NCBI GenBank assembly: GCA_013433145.1 | Contig: CM024189.1 | Coordinates: 5,443,501 to 5,507,500, forward strand | Length of the DNA: 64,000 bases | Origin: Ascaris suum | Taxonomy: Eukaryota > Nematoda > Chromadorea > Rhabditida > Ascarididae | Reading direction: 5' to 3' | Shown here: in pieces, positions 53,501 to 64,000 of the stretch | Numbering within the stretch: position 1 is the stretch's first letter | Layout: each line of letters begins with the position of its first letter | Notes under the pieces: generated by a model | Database searches by the model: none | Told to the model about the DNA's origin: nothing | The model's input: the letters and a program-made list of their open reading frames with translations, nothing else | Made by a program: the position numbers and the translations under genes

Positions 53501-55380
53501 CCGGCGTTGTTTCCGTTTCTCACAAAGTAATTTTTTTTTCATTGTTGATTTAATGGACGATTCAATTTTGAGGTTTTGCAATGCAAAAAAGCGGATACTC
53601 TCGATGCAGTTCGTTGAGGCTCAAGCTTTAAGCTTCCTCTCAGGCGTTGATTTTGTGATTTTTTAAATGAATGAATTTGAAATGGATGAAATGCTCAAAT
53701 AAAAAACGTGGAATTTTTATTAATTTTTTCTTTATTCCCTTTGAGTAATAGCGTCTAAAAAACGTTTGAAATCGCAGGATTGCAGCCGATAGCGGTGGCA
53801 GCACCCTGTCCATAAGCTATGTGTTTTGCGGAATTCACGCTTTTGGCCTTTTTATCACAGCACTTTTTTATTTGTATATTTAAGAGAGATGCAACGTAGT
53901 GTTATTTGAGGAACGCTGCGAGATGATTCGGGACATGTGGGAGAAGGAGCACTCGGCTGTACCGTTTTGTGCAACTTGCCTCATAAAGAAGCCTCCTCGA
54001 TCGAAACACTGCTCTGTTTGTGATCGTTGCATTAAAAGGTATATTTTACACCTCATTTTTGGTAAAATTTCCTTGGGGATGCCTCAGATTTTTATAGAGA
54101 TAGAATGTTGTTGCCACACTCAGCTTGCCTTGTTTAACTCAGCCGAAAAGAGATGATTCAGTACGACAGCAGGATCCGGGAAAATAACCAAAAAATGGCG
54201 CAAAAAGTTGGTGAGGCGGAATGTCGGAGATTATGGTGGCGTCATGAAAACAAAATGCTTGAGATCTGGAATGATGTCAGCGCGCTTCACGTTTTGGATT
54301 TTGGTGCTGCGTTGTTTGAGCGCTTAGGATTCTTATCGGACTAGACAAAGGTACTAGTGATTGCTTGTAAAAGAGCGCAAAAGTAAGCACTCAGTTGAAC
54401 TAGAGAGCGATGCTCAGTGACATTTGCGAAGACCTGAGAAAATGGCGTATTTTCGTAGATGACCGCGTTACGCTTGCAGTCATAAACCTTTTGAAGCGTT
54501 ATCGAGTAAGGCGATCGAATAAACAACCCATTGAGTTAGGTCTTTTAAGTGCATCCCTTACATTGTCATATCTGCGTGTTGAAATATGCAGTTTGCAGAT
54601 TTGATCACCACTGTCCGTGGATCGCAAATTGTGTCGGCGAGAAGAACCATCTCGCGTTCGTCATTTATCTCGGTGTCCTTGTATTTTCGTGTTTGCTCGT
54701 CCTCATCGGAACCCTTTATTGTGCGTACTTCTAAGCTAAATTATTGGATTAAAAGCAGTAGCAGCGAACTGTTTGAAGTTTAGAATTGAATCAACGACCA
54801 TTCTCCTTGTTATACGTGTGTAGCGTACATATGATTCGGCTAGAAAATTTTAAGTTATATAGGTGCTAAAGGTGAGGGGTGGATGTACTTTGCAAAGACA
54901 GCTGTAGGGCAAAGAGGTGAAAGGAGCTGCATTGAACTTTGAGAAAATTCATCCGGTGAGGTTTTACGATTTCAAGAACAAGGAACCAAGAATTACTGAG
55001 ATTTTTTTTCATTAAATGGGCCGCAAATGTATTAGTGAATACATAATGGTACCGTTAGGAGGAAGTATGTGTGTTTTGCAGATTGGAACGATTCATGTGG
55101 AGAGATCTCACAAGTGAATATAATATCATGCAATCCTTGGGTCACTTATATTGCTTTTCTTGCGTTATGTCACTTCTTATGGACAGGCGCTATGCTCATT
55201 TTCCAGTGCTATCAGGTTTAAACTTTTTTCATTTCCATTGAGATTCATCTTTATGTCCGTCAGACCGAAGGGTGTTACATCCAAACAAAAAAAGAAAGCA
55301 GCTTATTAATTAATTACCATCCCTTGTGTAATGTGTTATTAATTACCATCCCTTGTGTAATGATGAAAGTTGCAATCCAT

Positions 55381-55411
<31 letters not shown>

Positions 55412-57126
55412 AAACGGAAAGGTTGACCTGTCATAAAGATGCAACCATTCATTTCCGTCATAGTCTGCACTCATGTCGACGAGGTGCTTGGTCGGGTCCA
55501 CTAGTTTTATTACGCGTATAGTATACGTATGATGCTAGTGACGAATGCCGGAACTTCTAACCGCAAGCGTTTCTTTCAAATGCAGATGCGTGCGCATAAT
55601 TACTTGAGGTTAGACGTCAAAACATGGCATTCCAAAGCTCGTCTATGGAGTAGTTTCATGGGCGTGGTCTTATGGGCTATTGCACAGTAAGAGCTCTGCT
55701 TCCGCTGAAGAAGTGCAAGTGTTTCTATAATGTCTTGATGACAAAAATATGAGCAGAAATCCGAACAAGGTTATTGGCAGGTGAAATGTCTGGAAGTTTC
55801 GCTTCCTTTCATTTATGAAATTCGCAGAGCTTGATTTATCATTCATTCCCCTTTCCCACTGCTTCTATGATTGATTTTTCAAAAGCTGCCCTTCTTTACT
55901 AGTGAAAATGTGAGAAGCCATGCGTTTTCGCTCCAGGTTTTCGCGTGTTCCCAGTGCGAGAAATTCTGATGAGGAAGAAAACAGCTTTTACATCTGCCAC
56001 ATAGTGGGTTATTTTGCAAAGTCCTTATTCGACGATGCTAACTAGGTGCTGCATCTGTTTCACCGTGTTACACATAACTTATTCCGAAAATGTTGACAAC
56101 AGGGATATTTCTATTCATGGAGAGGGGGACAAGCGACCAGCAATCCACGTAATCCCGTCTTTTTCCCAGTGAAAGCGGCTAGAACTTGTGATGCAAGTGC
56201 CTACGCACTGTGAGCTAAGAACGGGCGGTTTAGATAAGCGAGCGAGCGTTATTTACCGTTTGCAAATCATTGTGCAGCGAGGTGTACAATGAAATCAGAA
56301 ATAGCGCACTTATGCAAACAAAAAATGGAAAGCTGACTGAGGGCTTTCAGGTTCTGTTCGCAATGACGACTAACGAACGCTTGAACGCGCATAGATACGC
56401 TCATTTCCATGAAGCTGGTAATCATTCGTCCATCAGGAGCCCATTTTCGTAAGTATATCCTTATCGCACATGTGTGAAGTTCAGAGAAATATGGTGAGGT
56501 ATTTTGAACTTGCGCCGAATATGCGGGTTTCTTGTGTGTTTTGATGCGTGGCTGAAAGTGCAACGCTCTACGATGGATGGATGCACAATTTCAGCCGCAG
56601 CTAAAGAATCTGACCGCAGTGTGTGTAGGGGGACAAAACCGTGGTCTGAATCAAAAGCTTTTATCACAGTCGCAACGCCTGGAGGAAAGCGGAAAATACG
56701 CATCACAAGCATTTATACAATTGACACTTTAGGAAAGAGAATTCCACGCTACGACCGATGTGAAGTGCACCATCCATTCACCTGGTTTCGATGGATGCTG
56801 GGAGTGTTGAAACGCCATCAGCACCTATGAGATCCAATAGTAACTGAAACGAGCAGCCCAACATCTTGATCTAGTTTCTTGCAGCTCAGTTTTTTGTGGC
56901 GAAGACCTTTCTATATGGTGTTTTGCACCCACCTTTGACGGTCCAGCGGGTTGAAAGTTCCGATAGGGTAATTATGATCGTGCCAGCCGGGTTTAATTTG
57001 AATTCTGGCCTAAAAAGCGACGGCGTAATGAGATACGTCTTCAGAAAGGGAAAGCTGCGAAATATCTACCACTTCTGTTGCGGAGCCGCGGAAACCTCTT
57101 CTGCTGAAGAAAGACTGCTCCAGTGA
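47584..57126 (+). CDS. dhhc-14: Ankyrin-repeat DHHC protein S-acyltransferase (ZDHHC17/HIP14 type)
   Basis: Eleven exons: 47584-47744, 48897-49060, 49562-49692, 50625-50921, 51674-51813, 53316-53526, 53887-54038, 54599-54720, 55082-55215, 56351-56448 and 57045-57126 (TGA). About 563 residues with consistent phases. HIP14-type enzymes palmitoylate cysteines of cytosolic faces of Golgi and vesicle proteins. The N-terminal half is an ankyrin array ([44 protein letters not shown]) that in this family recruits substrates. Hydrophobic helices follow in the 51.7- and 53.3-kb exons, with the conserved SDPG after them. The Cys-rich domain reads [21 protein letters not shown], then FDHHCPW with the catalytic Cys at 424. 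Two more helices flank it in the 54.6- and 55.1-kb exons, and the TTxE motif (TTNE, 510-513) is present. The C-terminus [16 protein letters not shown] matches the HIP14 position SPFNHG..RNI. The exon at 53887 has a weak acceptor. The symbol follows the C. elegans HIP14 homologue; dhhc-13 is the alternative. Confidence 0.9.
55309..55407. repeat. Short tandem duplication plus poly(T) tract
   Basis: The block TAATTACCATCCCTTG occurs twice with a 29-bp period (55312 and 55341). A run of about 27 T follows at 55380-55406. It lies in the intron between DHHC exons 9 and 10. It could be a retroposed fragment's poly(A) seen from the other strand, or slippage. Confidence 0.8.
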
Positions 57127-57162
57127 TCGCGTTTAATTTTGGTGATATGGGTCTCCACTAGA

Positions 57163-57168
57163 AATAAA
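57163..57168 (+). terminator. Poly(A) signal of the DHHC gene
   Basis: AATAAA begins 37 nt after the TGA at 57124-57126, an ideal position for a short nematode 3' UTR. Confidence 0.65.
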
Positions 57169-57946
57169 CGTATTAATGTGTGCGGCTCATCACAGCAACC
57201 ACCGACCGCATTTTGGAAATAAATTATTTCAGTAAGAACAACAACCGGTAACAAAAAGGTACTTCACGTCACTTTCTCTGTTGCAACGTGTTCGACAACC
57301 TGCAAATAAGTGGAGGTTACGCTATCATCTTCTAGGCGGCTGTTAAGGATTCCTATACCACAGTTCATTAACAAAACCAATCAAGCACCAAAAAAATGAA
57401 CGACTGCACTCTTCCGTTATCCGCTTCATGCGGAGGGTTTCTTGCAAAATTTCCTCCGCAACGCGGGTGGTCAAACTAGTATCGTGATAAAGCAAAAATT
57501 GAACGACTATGTACCTCTTCCATCATGCCCTCCTGTTGCGTGCTTTACACAGTGGTGGCGGACATCGGGAGGAAGGGGTGCCTTGACGCACGCAAGGGTC
57601 TATGAGGAACAAAGAGTTTTCAGCTCAGAACAGCTGAAATCTCCACGAAAGAGGAATTTATAGCTATTCTAACGCCGAAGTTAACGCCAGCACCGCTTGC
57701 CCTCTACCGGTTTTCATCCTCGACGGCCACCACTACGCAATGCCATCCCGTATATACGAACATGGTGCGATCAGTAGGAGATGAGTGTGTCATTACGCCT
57801 CGGTGTCACTGCAGACTGCAATAAGATACGGGGGAGGGATGAAGATGTGGCTGTTCCAGGTACCAGTGCTGTACGCCCACACATGACACATGCCCCTCTT
57901 CTCTTCTACCACAGCTGTTGCACCAAATCTGAACGTCTACAACGCA
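57169..57946. other. Intergenic gap between convergent DHHC and ARL-1 genes
   Basis: No gene seen. A small hairpin (TTTCAGCT, loop of 6, AGCTGAAA) lies at 57618-57639. The missing last exon of ARL-1 could lie here, but I did not find a convincing one. Confidence 0.4.
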
Positions 57947-57952
57947 TTTATT
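57947..57952 (-). terminator. Candidate poly(A) signal of arl-1
   Basis: AATAAA on the minus strand about 100 nt beyond the last recognised ARL-1 coding base. It implies that the final codons lie between 57953 and 58050. Confidence 0.45.
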
Positions 57953-58049
57953 CACATTTACTCTACTGATCTAGCGCTGTACTGCTGATGCAAAATCTCT
58001 TATCTCTGCGTTTTCTAAAAAGAAAACGAAGTCAACCAAAAGAGCCCAC

Positions 58050-60261
58050 CATTCCATTGCCTCGTCTAAACCCTCTCCTTTGGCCGCAGACGTCTTAAAG
58101 ATCTGGAAAGTCCTTGTCCTCAGTGCGTCAAGACCCAGAGCGCGATGCACTTCCGTCACAGAGAGACATCCGGCTATGTCTTGCTTATTAGCCAGCACCA
58201 TTAAAACAGCGTTCTTGAGCTCCTCCTCCTGTAATAAGCAGAAGCGTTGATAAATTAGCTTAGCTTACTGCTCGCCTGCTCACTCCTAATAACTACAGAT
58301 TTCTATTTCTCTACGTGTGAGTTGCTGCATTTCCATTCAGTTCTAGGAACGTCTTGCACTGACCTTTTAGAAAAGCGCACCGCCCTATAAAAGTGGAAAG
58401 AAGCCGACCTCAAGCATAGAAATGAGCTCCTGCTTCGAAATTCCTATCCTGTCCTTGTCTGCCGAATCGACCACATAAATGACCGCATCTGTATTCGAGT
58501 AGTAGCACCTCCAGTACGGACGGATTGACGTTTGCCCACCGAGATCCCACACCTGAACGTCCCTATCCGCTTTCAACATACTTTTAAATATTTACGCCTC
58601 CCATTAAATGACCCGAAACTTAGATACGGAATGGCAACCACTGAAAGGGGCCCTCTGAGGGAAGCGCTTTCACTTTTATTTCCCGCTCCAAACGAGACCA
58701 AATATCTAGGTGGTTTTGTAGCCCTGGTCCATTACCGGCAAAGGCACTCTTTTTCGGGAAATGATTCCAAAAATAATTCTTGCAAGACTTTTGTGCTTCT
58801 GATTTAGCTTGCTCTAAAGCATCCAAGTTTATATTTTTCCATAACATGCCTTCGCGAACTGTAGCCCGAAAGCCTCTCCTTTCCTAGACATGGATCGTAG
58901 ATGTCTTCATAAAAGCAACTAAAACGAGCGACTGTCTTAGAAGATTACCTGGAATTTGAGATTCTTATAAACGACTTGCTCAACGTTGAAACCGATCGTT
59001 GGAATTGTGGTCACAACTTCGCCCACCTATAACACATCTTCACTACTTGAAATAAATGAATGAAAGAACGTTATCAAACGCAAGTAAACTAACATTGAGC
59101 ATGTTTGTCCAACTTTTGCACCAGCAATTTCAAGGAAATTCACGTCGAATCCAAGAAGTCGAACTAGGAAAAGACCACTGGTTAAATTAATATTCATAAG
59201 AAGACGCTACAACAATATCTAGTTAACGATTAACGACAGTTAACGATATCAGCTGTCCATCATATAAGATAAGGAAACGAAACAGCAATGAACAGTGAGG
59301 ACTATGGCTACTAAATTTTGCTGCCAAACGAATCCAACTTACTGGCGCTGACAGCAGGGCTGTCACTTTCGTTCAAATGGAGTGAAAATTTTTAGGGGCC
59401 ACTTCATTTTTAAGGAAAACGGTTCACTGCTCGCATTAGCAGCATAGAAAAAGATGTTTCTGCTAAAAGAGTGGCTGTGGGTTTTTCAAAAGACTCGTGA
59501 ATTCCTCATTGTGATATGGGGAAAAATGAAAAGAGAGGAAGGCAATTTAGCCTTAAAGCAAAAACAAACCCCAAAACCTATAGCGCACGGGTTGTTTAAA
59601 GCAAGCTAGTCATATTCGTAGTCCTCTTAGTTCAAAATGGTCCCAAGGTTAGGCATGCACATATTTTTCCAATCGATTTCAATTTTGCAAGTGGGAGATG
59701 TGCTGAAGAGGTTGCTATGATACATTTACCTGCCAAATTCGCCAAATGGATCGACCAACTATACAAATACTCAAAAAAACGACAACGCCTAGGAACATAT
59801 TCTCTTGTAAATCGAAGCTTGAATAAATCCTGGCCCAGCCTGCGTCTGTCTAGTAGTGCAAAAACCTGCATATGCAAATCCCACACTACTTTGGAGTGCC
59901 TGAATCACAAAAGGGTGGTCAGTCGGGGACAGCTTAAAAGGCCATCCTGTGCCAAATGAAATCCGATGATTCTTTATTAGCATAGCTTTTCTGCTATACA
60001 AATTGAAATTACTGGGCAGACGGACATGCACATATATGTCAGAACTGGGACAGACAGACATGCACAAATCCGTTCTTGACACGTGATATATGACCTGTAC
60101 GAGATGTATTCCGAACACGCTATCTGTAAGAGATTCTTACACAAACCGACGTACCTGAAGTCTGTATAAAATGGTTGTTTTGCCGGCACCGTCTAATCCA
60201 AGAATTAAAATACGAAGCTCCTTCTGTCCAAACAGGCCGCGAAAATAACTTAAAACACCAC
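58050..60261 (-). CDS. arl-1: ADP-ribosylation-factor-like GTPase ARL-1
   Basis: Four exons: 60155-60261, 58949-59026, 58409-58552 and 58050-58228, with consistent phases. They cover about residues 2-170 of a family that is about 180 long. ARL1 is a myristoylated Golgi GTPase that recruits GRIP-domain golgins. Visible motifs: [12 protein letters not shown] near the N-terminus; P-loop GLDGAGKT (23-30 or so); TIPTIGFN switch [18 protein letters not shown] switch II with the conserved Gln; NKQD; and [15 protein letters not shown]. Identity to animal ARL1 is very high. The first exon begins in phase 1 (|GT GGT), so an upstream exon ending ATGG is required (see 61866-61869). The last exon is unresolved. 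After EAME the donor GTGGGC would leave TG, but no acceptor restoring Trp-Leu was found. Candidate tails are a 22-nt exon at 57963-57984, or read-through to the TAG at 57971. Runs convergent to the DHHC gene. Confidence 0.9.
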
Positions 60262-61865
60262 CTGAAAATCGACATCGCCTACGGAAAAATAAGTGACCGA
60301 ATATCATGAAAGCTGATTTTGAAATAAAGAAATTTGCAAAAGTGCTACAAATTATGCGCAACATGACATTTGGCATTATTCTGATTAACGAAAAATATAT
60401 CCGGAAAAAAATTTGGCATGATAAGAAGCACAAACGATCCTCGTAGTTTGTAATTCTTTCACGGACACGGTTGTCCGGAAAGCAAAAAAACTTTGATTTT
60501 TCTACGAATCGGATAACAAATGTAAGAAACCACTGAATGTCGCGACAAATGGCGACCGTATCTTATAATTGCAATGTCTCTTTCAGCTAACGAGACGTCA
60601 TATACCTGATGAGAAAACTCGGCGACTAAGGTTGCATTTAATCTCCTGTAATAGGTTTATTGCAATTTCAAACTAATGCCCCAGGTTGCAACGAGACCTC
60701 ATGCAACCCTCAAATTTTTTCTCAAAAATGAAATATTTCTGCATCGTACGCCTCTCTATAATTTACATAATGTAATACCTTATTAAACTTTCACACACCT
60801 TCAGCAAAATAAACTTTGCATCTACCTCAGTGAAAAAGATGCTTCACTTACTCATCGTCTTCTAGAAAAAAACCAAAGGAAATTTCAAAAACTTCCGGTT
60901 ATAGAACGTTCAAATTTTTCGTCTGGCATAGTGGTTTTGCACCGAAAACTGTCGAAAGATTGACTTTCTCAAATGCATTCTATAGATCTCAACGTTCATT
61001 TTTTTCCACGCTGAAAAATCAACCTTCGTTGATTGATATGGAAATGCAGTTTCAGGGATTCTTGTATGCCTAGATTAATGCATTACTAGCAAGAACAGAA
61101 AGATACACGCCACAGAGTGTTCCACCACTCTCCCTACATACGCACTACTCGACTCATTCTTTCTGAAGCACAAGTCATGTTGCTATTCAACAGCACGAAA
61201 ATTAGACTATTAATCCTTCAGTGAATATTAAACCACGGCATTCGAGTAATAAACGACAGACAAAATACGAGAAGGTAGAGGACTTCAAGGCAAAATACTA
61301 TCGCAGTGAGATGAACATTTCGCAGTTTCGAAAATCAATAAAAAAGATGCGAATCGACCTTATTCCTTAACTGTATCTACCCGTAGCCGTACTAGAAGAA
61401 CAACCATGTATGCAAAATCTACAAAACTGGAACGGTATAAAGATCGATAAGGTGTCCAGCGAGACAGCTGCTTAACTTAAACGACCCACGTGACAAATGA
61501 AATCTACTATCTGACATAAAAACTGGCTGCTGCTATTGTCCTATATCAATGAGATAAATAACTAATAAGAGCACAAAAATATATGCGAGAAGTGCAGAAT
61601 GCAGCGACGACTCGAATCCCATCTTTCGCTAAACGAATTAGGCTACTTGTACTTAAATTAAATTACCGCAGCATACAATATGGATGCACTTCGTATCTGT
61701 CTGTGATTGCATGTGAACGCGTAAGCTTAGAGCTAGTTGAGCAAAGAACAGTGTAGGATAACCTTTGAGTGATAAATCAACAAAAATGTAATCTTAGAGA
61801 ATATTTTGTGAAGAAAAATGACCTCACAAAGGTCTGGAAAGTAAAATGAAAGGTTCACAACGTAC
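60262..61865 (-). other. Presumed first intron of arl-1
   Basis: If the ATGG exon is right, this is a 1.6-kb intron. I see no other coding sequence in it. Confidence 0.35.
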
Positions 61866-61869
61866 CCAT
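61866..61869 (-). CDS. arl-1: Candidate 4-nt first coding exon (ATGG) of arl-1
   Basis: On the minus strand ATGG is followed by the donor GTACG. Joined to the acceptor at 60261 (phase 1) it gives Met-Gly-Gly-Val-Leu-Ser-Tyr, matching the MGGV start expected of nematode ARL-1 with its myristoylated Gly2. It is the only ATGG|GT I noticed within about 1.7 kb upstream. The evidence is a short motif, so chance is possible. Confidence 0.4.
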
Positions 61870-63924
61870 AAGGAAATAAGTAGGAAGCCAACCGATGGGA
61901 AGCCTGAAAAATAAGCCATATATGAGCAACTGCAATGATAAAATGCTTTTAGCGACGAAACAGTCACGGCTAAACCCGATTTCGGTGCCGTTCCTGGTCG
62001 CAAATGAGACGTGAACCGATCTAACACGGACAGGCACCAACTACTACAACCTTTACTGTCAGCTACCTTCTCATCGATGAATATCGTTTTTTCAGAAAAT
62101 GGTTTAAAGGGGCGTATAAAAGAAAATATAAAAGGTCTAGAGAACAAAGACATATAGAGTAAACGATGCACACTGGGGGCACGAAACACTAACTGTGTCA
62201 CTCAATAAAAAGCCGACCACATAAAAATAAATAAGGGGACTTAAGTAAAATATGAGAATACTCAAATCAGAAACATCCGAAACAAGAGAATATGTTTAAA
62301 AAATTAAATAAACAAGGAAAACATGGCCGGAAATAAACAAGAAAGCACATAAAATAAACCTATCATAGAAACAATTGCGACTAATAAATTTCAACAGGAC
62401 CAAAGATTGAAGAAAAATTGACCAAATCGTACCACTGATGGCAGAAGGTTAAAGAGTACAAACATAACGACGACATTCTAGATGGCGCAGAATAGTGGAT
62501 ATAATGCGAATTAATGGCCCTCTATATGCGAAACGTGAAACGCCGACAAAAATGCCGATTTTTTTTAAAGTGAAGCTCATGCGCAAATCAGCTTCTTGAC
62601 ATTAAACATGAGAACTGCAGTGAACGAGCCTGCTGTAAAACTGTAGAACAGAAGACCTTGCAGATGGCTAAAAATGTACCGATTGGTGCTTTTGCCTTCG
62701 ATACCTCAAACTTAGCCCTCATATGTGTAACGGCTGGCAGAAATCGAAAAACCATACACGCAATCTTTGTCAAGGTTTAGCAGTATAATCAGCAAATGAA
62801 CTAATTAATCCTGTTGTAAACAAGCATCGGTGGTCTTTTCGAGATTACCCGTCAACTAAAGGTGTAATCAAGTTCAAGGAAGACATTTGCGCCATGATTC
62901 ATAACAACCATAGCATTCCATTGCTGGTTCTGAGTTTCGACAAACTTGAACAAGTCGTCATCGCCTGATTACGAAGCGAATCTCTTCTCATGCTCTGGGT
63001 AAAACAGTATCCCCACCGAAACATGGGTTAGCTGATAGGAGTTATTCAAGCAGAGCCTGTGCTGACCAAGTGTCATTGTTGCTTTCTGCAAATGAATTTA
63101 GAACTAATTCGTTCATATATTACACATCTATGCAAGCATTTTCAAAAAAGTTCGATCCTTCACCAAGGGAGGCAAAATTGAATCGGTTCTCCTCCTTAAT
63201 CAAACCGCTACTTCCTGGAACTTGAGCATCCCTCAACTCCGTCCCCAATCACCCCTCCCTACCTTAATTCTGAAAAACAAAACCACGCCAACCATTTGCA
63301 AAGACACCCGAATTCTTCACTAATGAAAGCGGCGTTCGTCGAACCTCATTTTGCAACGAATCGCCACGCAACCGAATTACATTCGTGGCAAGACCCGACA
63401 AAGGCTTACTGCAGCGCAAAATAAAACTAGATACTTTCATTTAATATCACATCTCTGGCACTTTTAACGTTATTTATCTGCGTCCTATTTGTTTTTTTTT
63501 TTTCACTGCATTCTATATTTCAACAAAGAATTGATGAGACCATCCCAGCGGCATGATAATCACTGCAACAGTGATCATGTGCTCTTAACGTTGAAATATT
63601 GAGTGCATTTATACGGCGTTTTTGCAGTAAGGCAGAATCGGTACATCAGAAATGAGAAACCCTAAAATGTAGCTAAATAAAAGTACTCAGTGACGAAATG
63701 AGAAATATCGGAAACGCGTCAAAACGATGAAGTGGAGAGGTGAGGGGAATAGTTGATCCTATCTGGCGCCTATGCTTCAGTAGCCAAATTCCTGGAAGAT
63801 TCTGTGTTTTAGCGGGAAATACGACTGAAATCTTGTCAAAAATTTGATTATGAAGCGAATTTTGGTGTGGTTCAGATCTAAATGGCAATAACTGTTTGAA
63901 TACGGCTGAAAGTACTATTCGCAG
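61870..63924. other. Right-hand non-coding region
   Basis: No supported gene. It should contain the arl-1 promoter and 5' UTR. Minus-strand frames near 61824-62201, 62588-62773 and 63673-63888 have no protein-like features. Confidence 0.4.
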
Positions 63925-64000
63925 TCGGAATTTGATCCAGCGAGCGAATGGGTCGATGTTACAGCTGCCTGGCTGACTCGAATGTTTTCAGTTCCTCACT
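63925..64000 (+). CDS. Possible partial exon at the window edge
   Basis: After an ATTCGCAG acceptor the frame stays open to the window end and reads SEFDPASEWVDVTAAW followed by LTRMFSVPH, which looks protein-like. No family can be named from 25 residues, and no upstream partner exon was found. It may be chance. Confidence 0.2.

Overview
This is eukaryotic DNA from a nematode, most likely a clade V (strongylid-like) parasite; the genus and species cannot be read from the sequence. The evidence is AT-rich sequence, genes split into many short exons joined by GTAAGT/TTTCAG-type junctions, introns of a few hundred bp to several kb, AATAAA poly(A) signals, and predicted proteins that look like Caenorhabditis KIN-29, ARL-1, a HIP14-type DHHC enzyme and a nematode CX-module protein. 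There are no operons, ribosome binding sites, CRISPR arrays or insertion sequences. All gene models were spliced by hand from open frames, GT-AG signals and matching intron phase; none was checked against transcripts.

Layout, left to right. 1115-5057 (+): six-exon cation diffusion facilitator (SLC30/ZnT-like) protein whose intramembrane metal site looks degenerate. 5058-6828: intergenic, with a strong hairpin at 6072-6148. 6829-8802 (-): three phase-consistent coding exons that probably extend the next gene. 9082-23208 (-): 17-exon salt-inducible kinase (kin-29/SIK) with a complete kinase core, LKB1-type T-loop and several basophilic (PKA-type) Ser/Thr sites. 24378-31081 (-): eight-exon protein of about 502 residues with seven or eight C2H2 zinc fingers. 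31082-36376: no supported gene. 36377-41050 (-): five-exon, single-pass, Cys-rich membrane protein resembling the nematode CX module. 41051-47583: no supported gene, but a 155-bp (TA)n tract, a perfect palindrome and a mariner-like terminal repeat. 47584-57126 (+): 11-exon ankyrin-repeat DHHC palmitoyltransferase of the ZDHHC17/HIP14 (dhhc-14) type. 58050-60261 (-): Golgi small GTPase ARL-1, convergent with the DHHC gene, with a candidate 4-nt first coding exon at 61866-61869. 62-64 kb: mostly unexplained, with a possible partial exon at the right edge.

The genes do not form one pathway. KIN-29/SIK is a cAMP/LKB1-regulated kinase of sensory and metabolic signalling. The DHHC enzyme and ARL-1 both act at the Golgi. 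The CDF-like and CX-module proteins are membrane proteins of unknown specific role, and the zinc-finger protein is presumably nuclear. The observations most worth following are the CDF protein with altered metal ligands, the extra 3' exons below kin-29, a possible GC-AG intron extending the zinc-finger gene, and several perfect inverted repeats.
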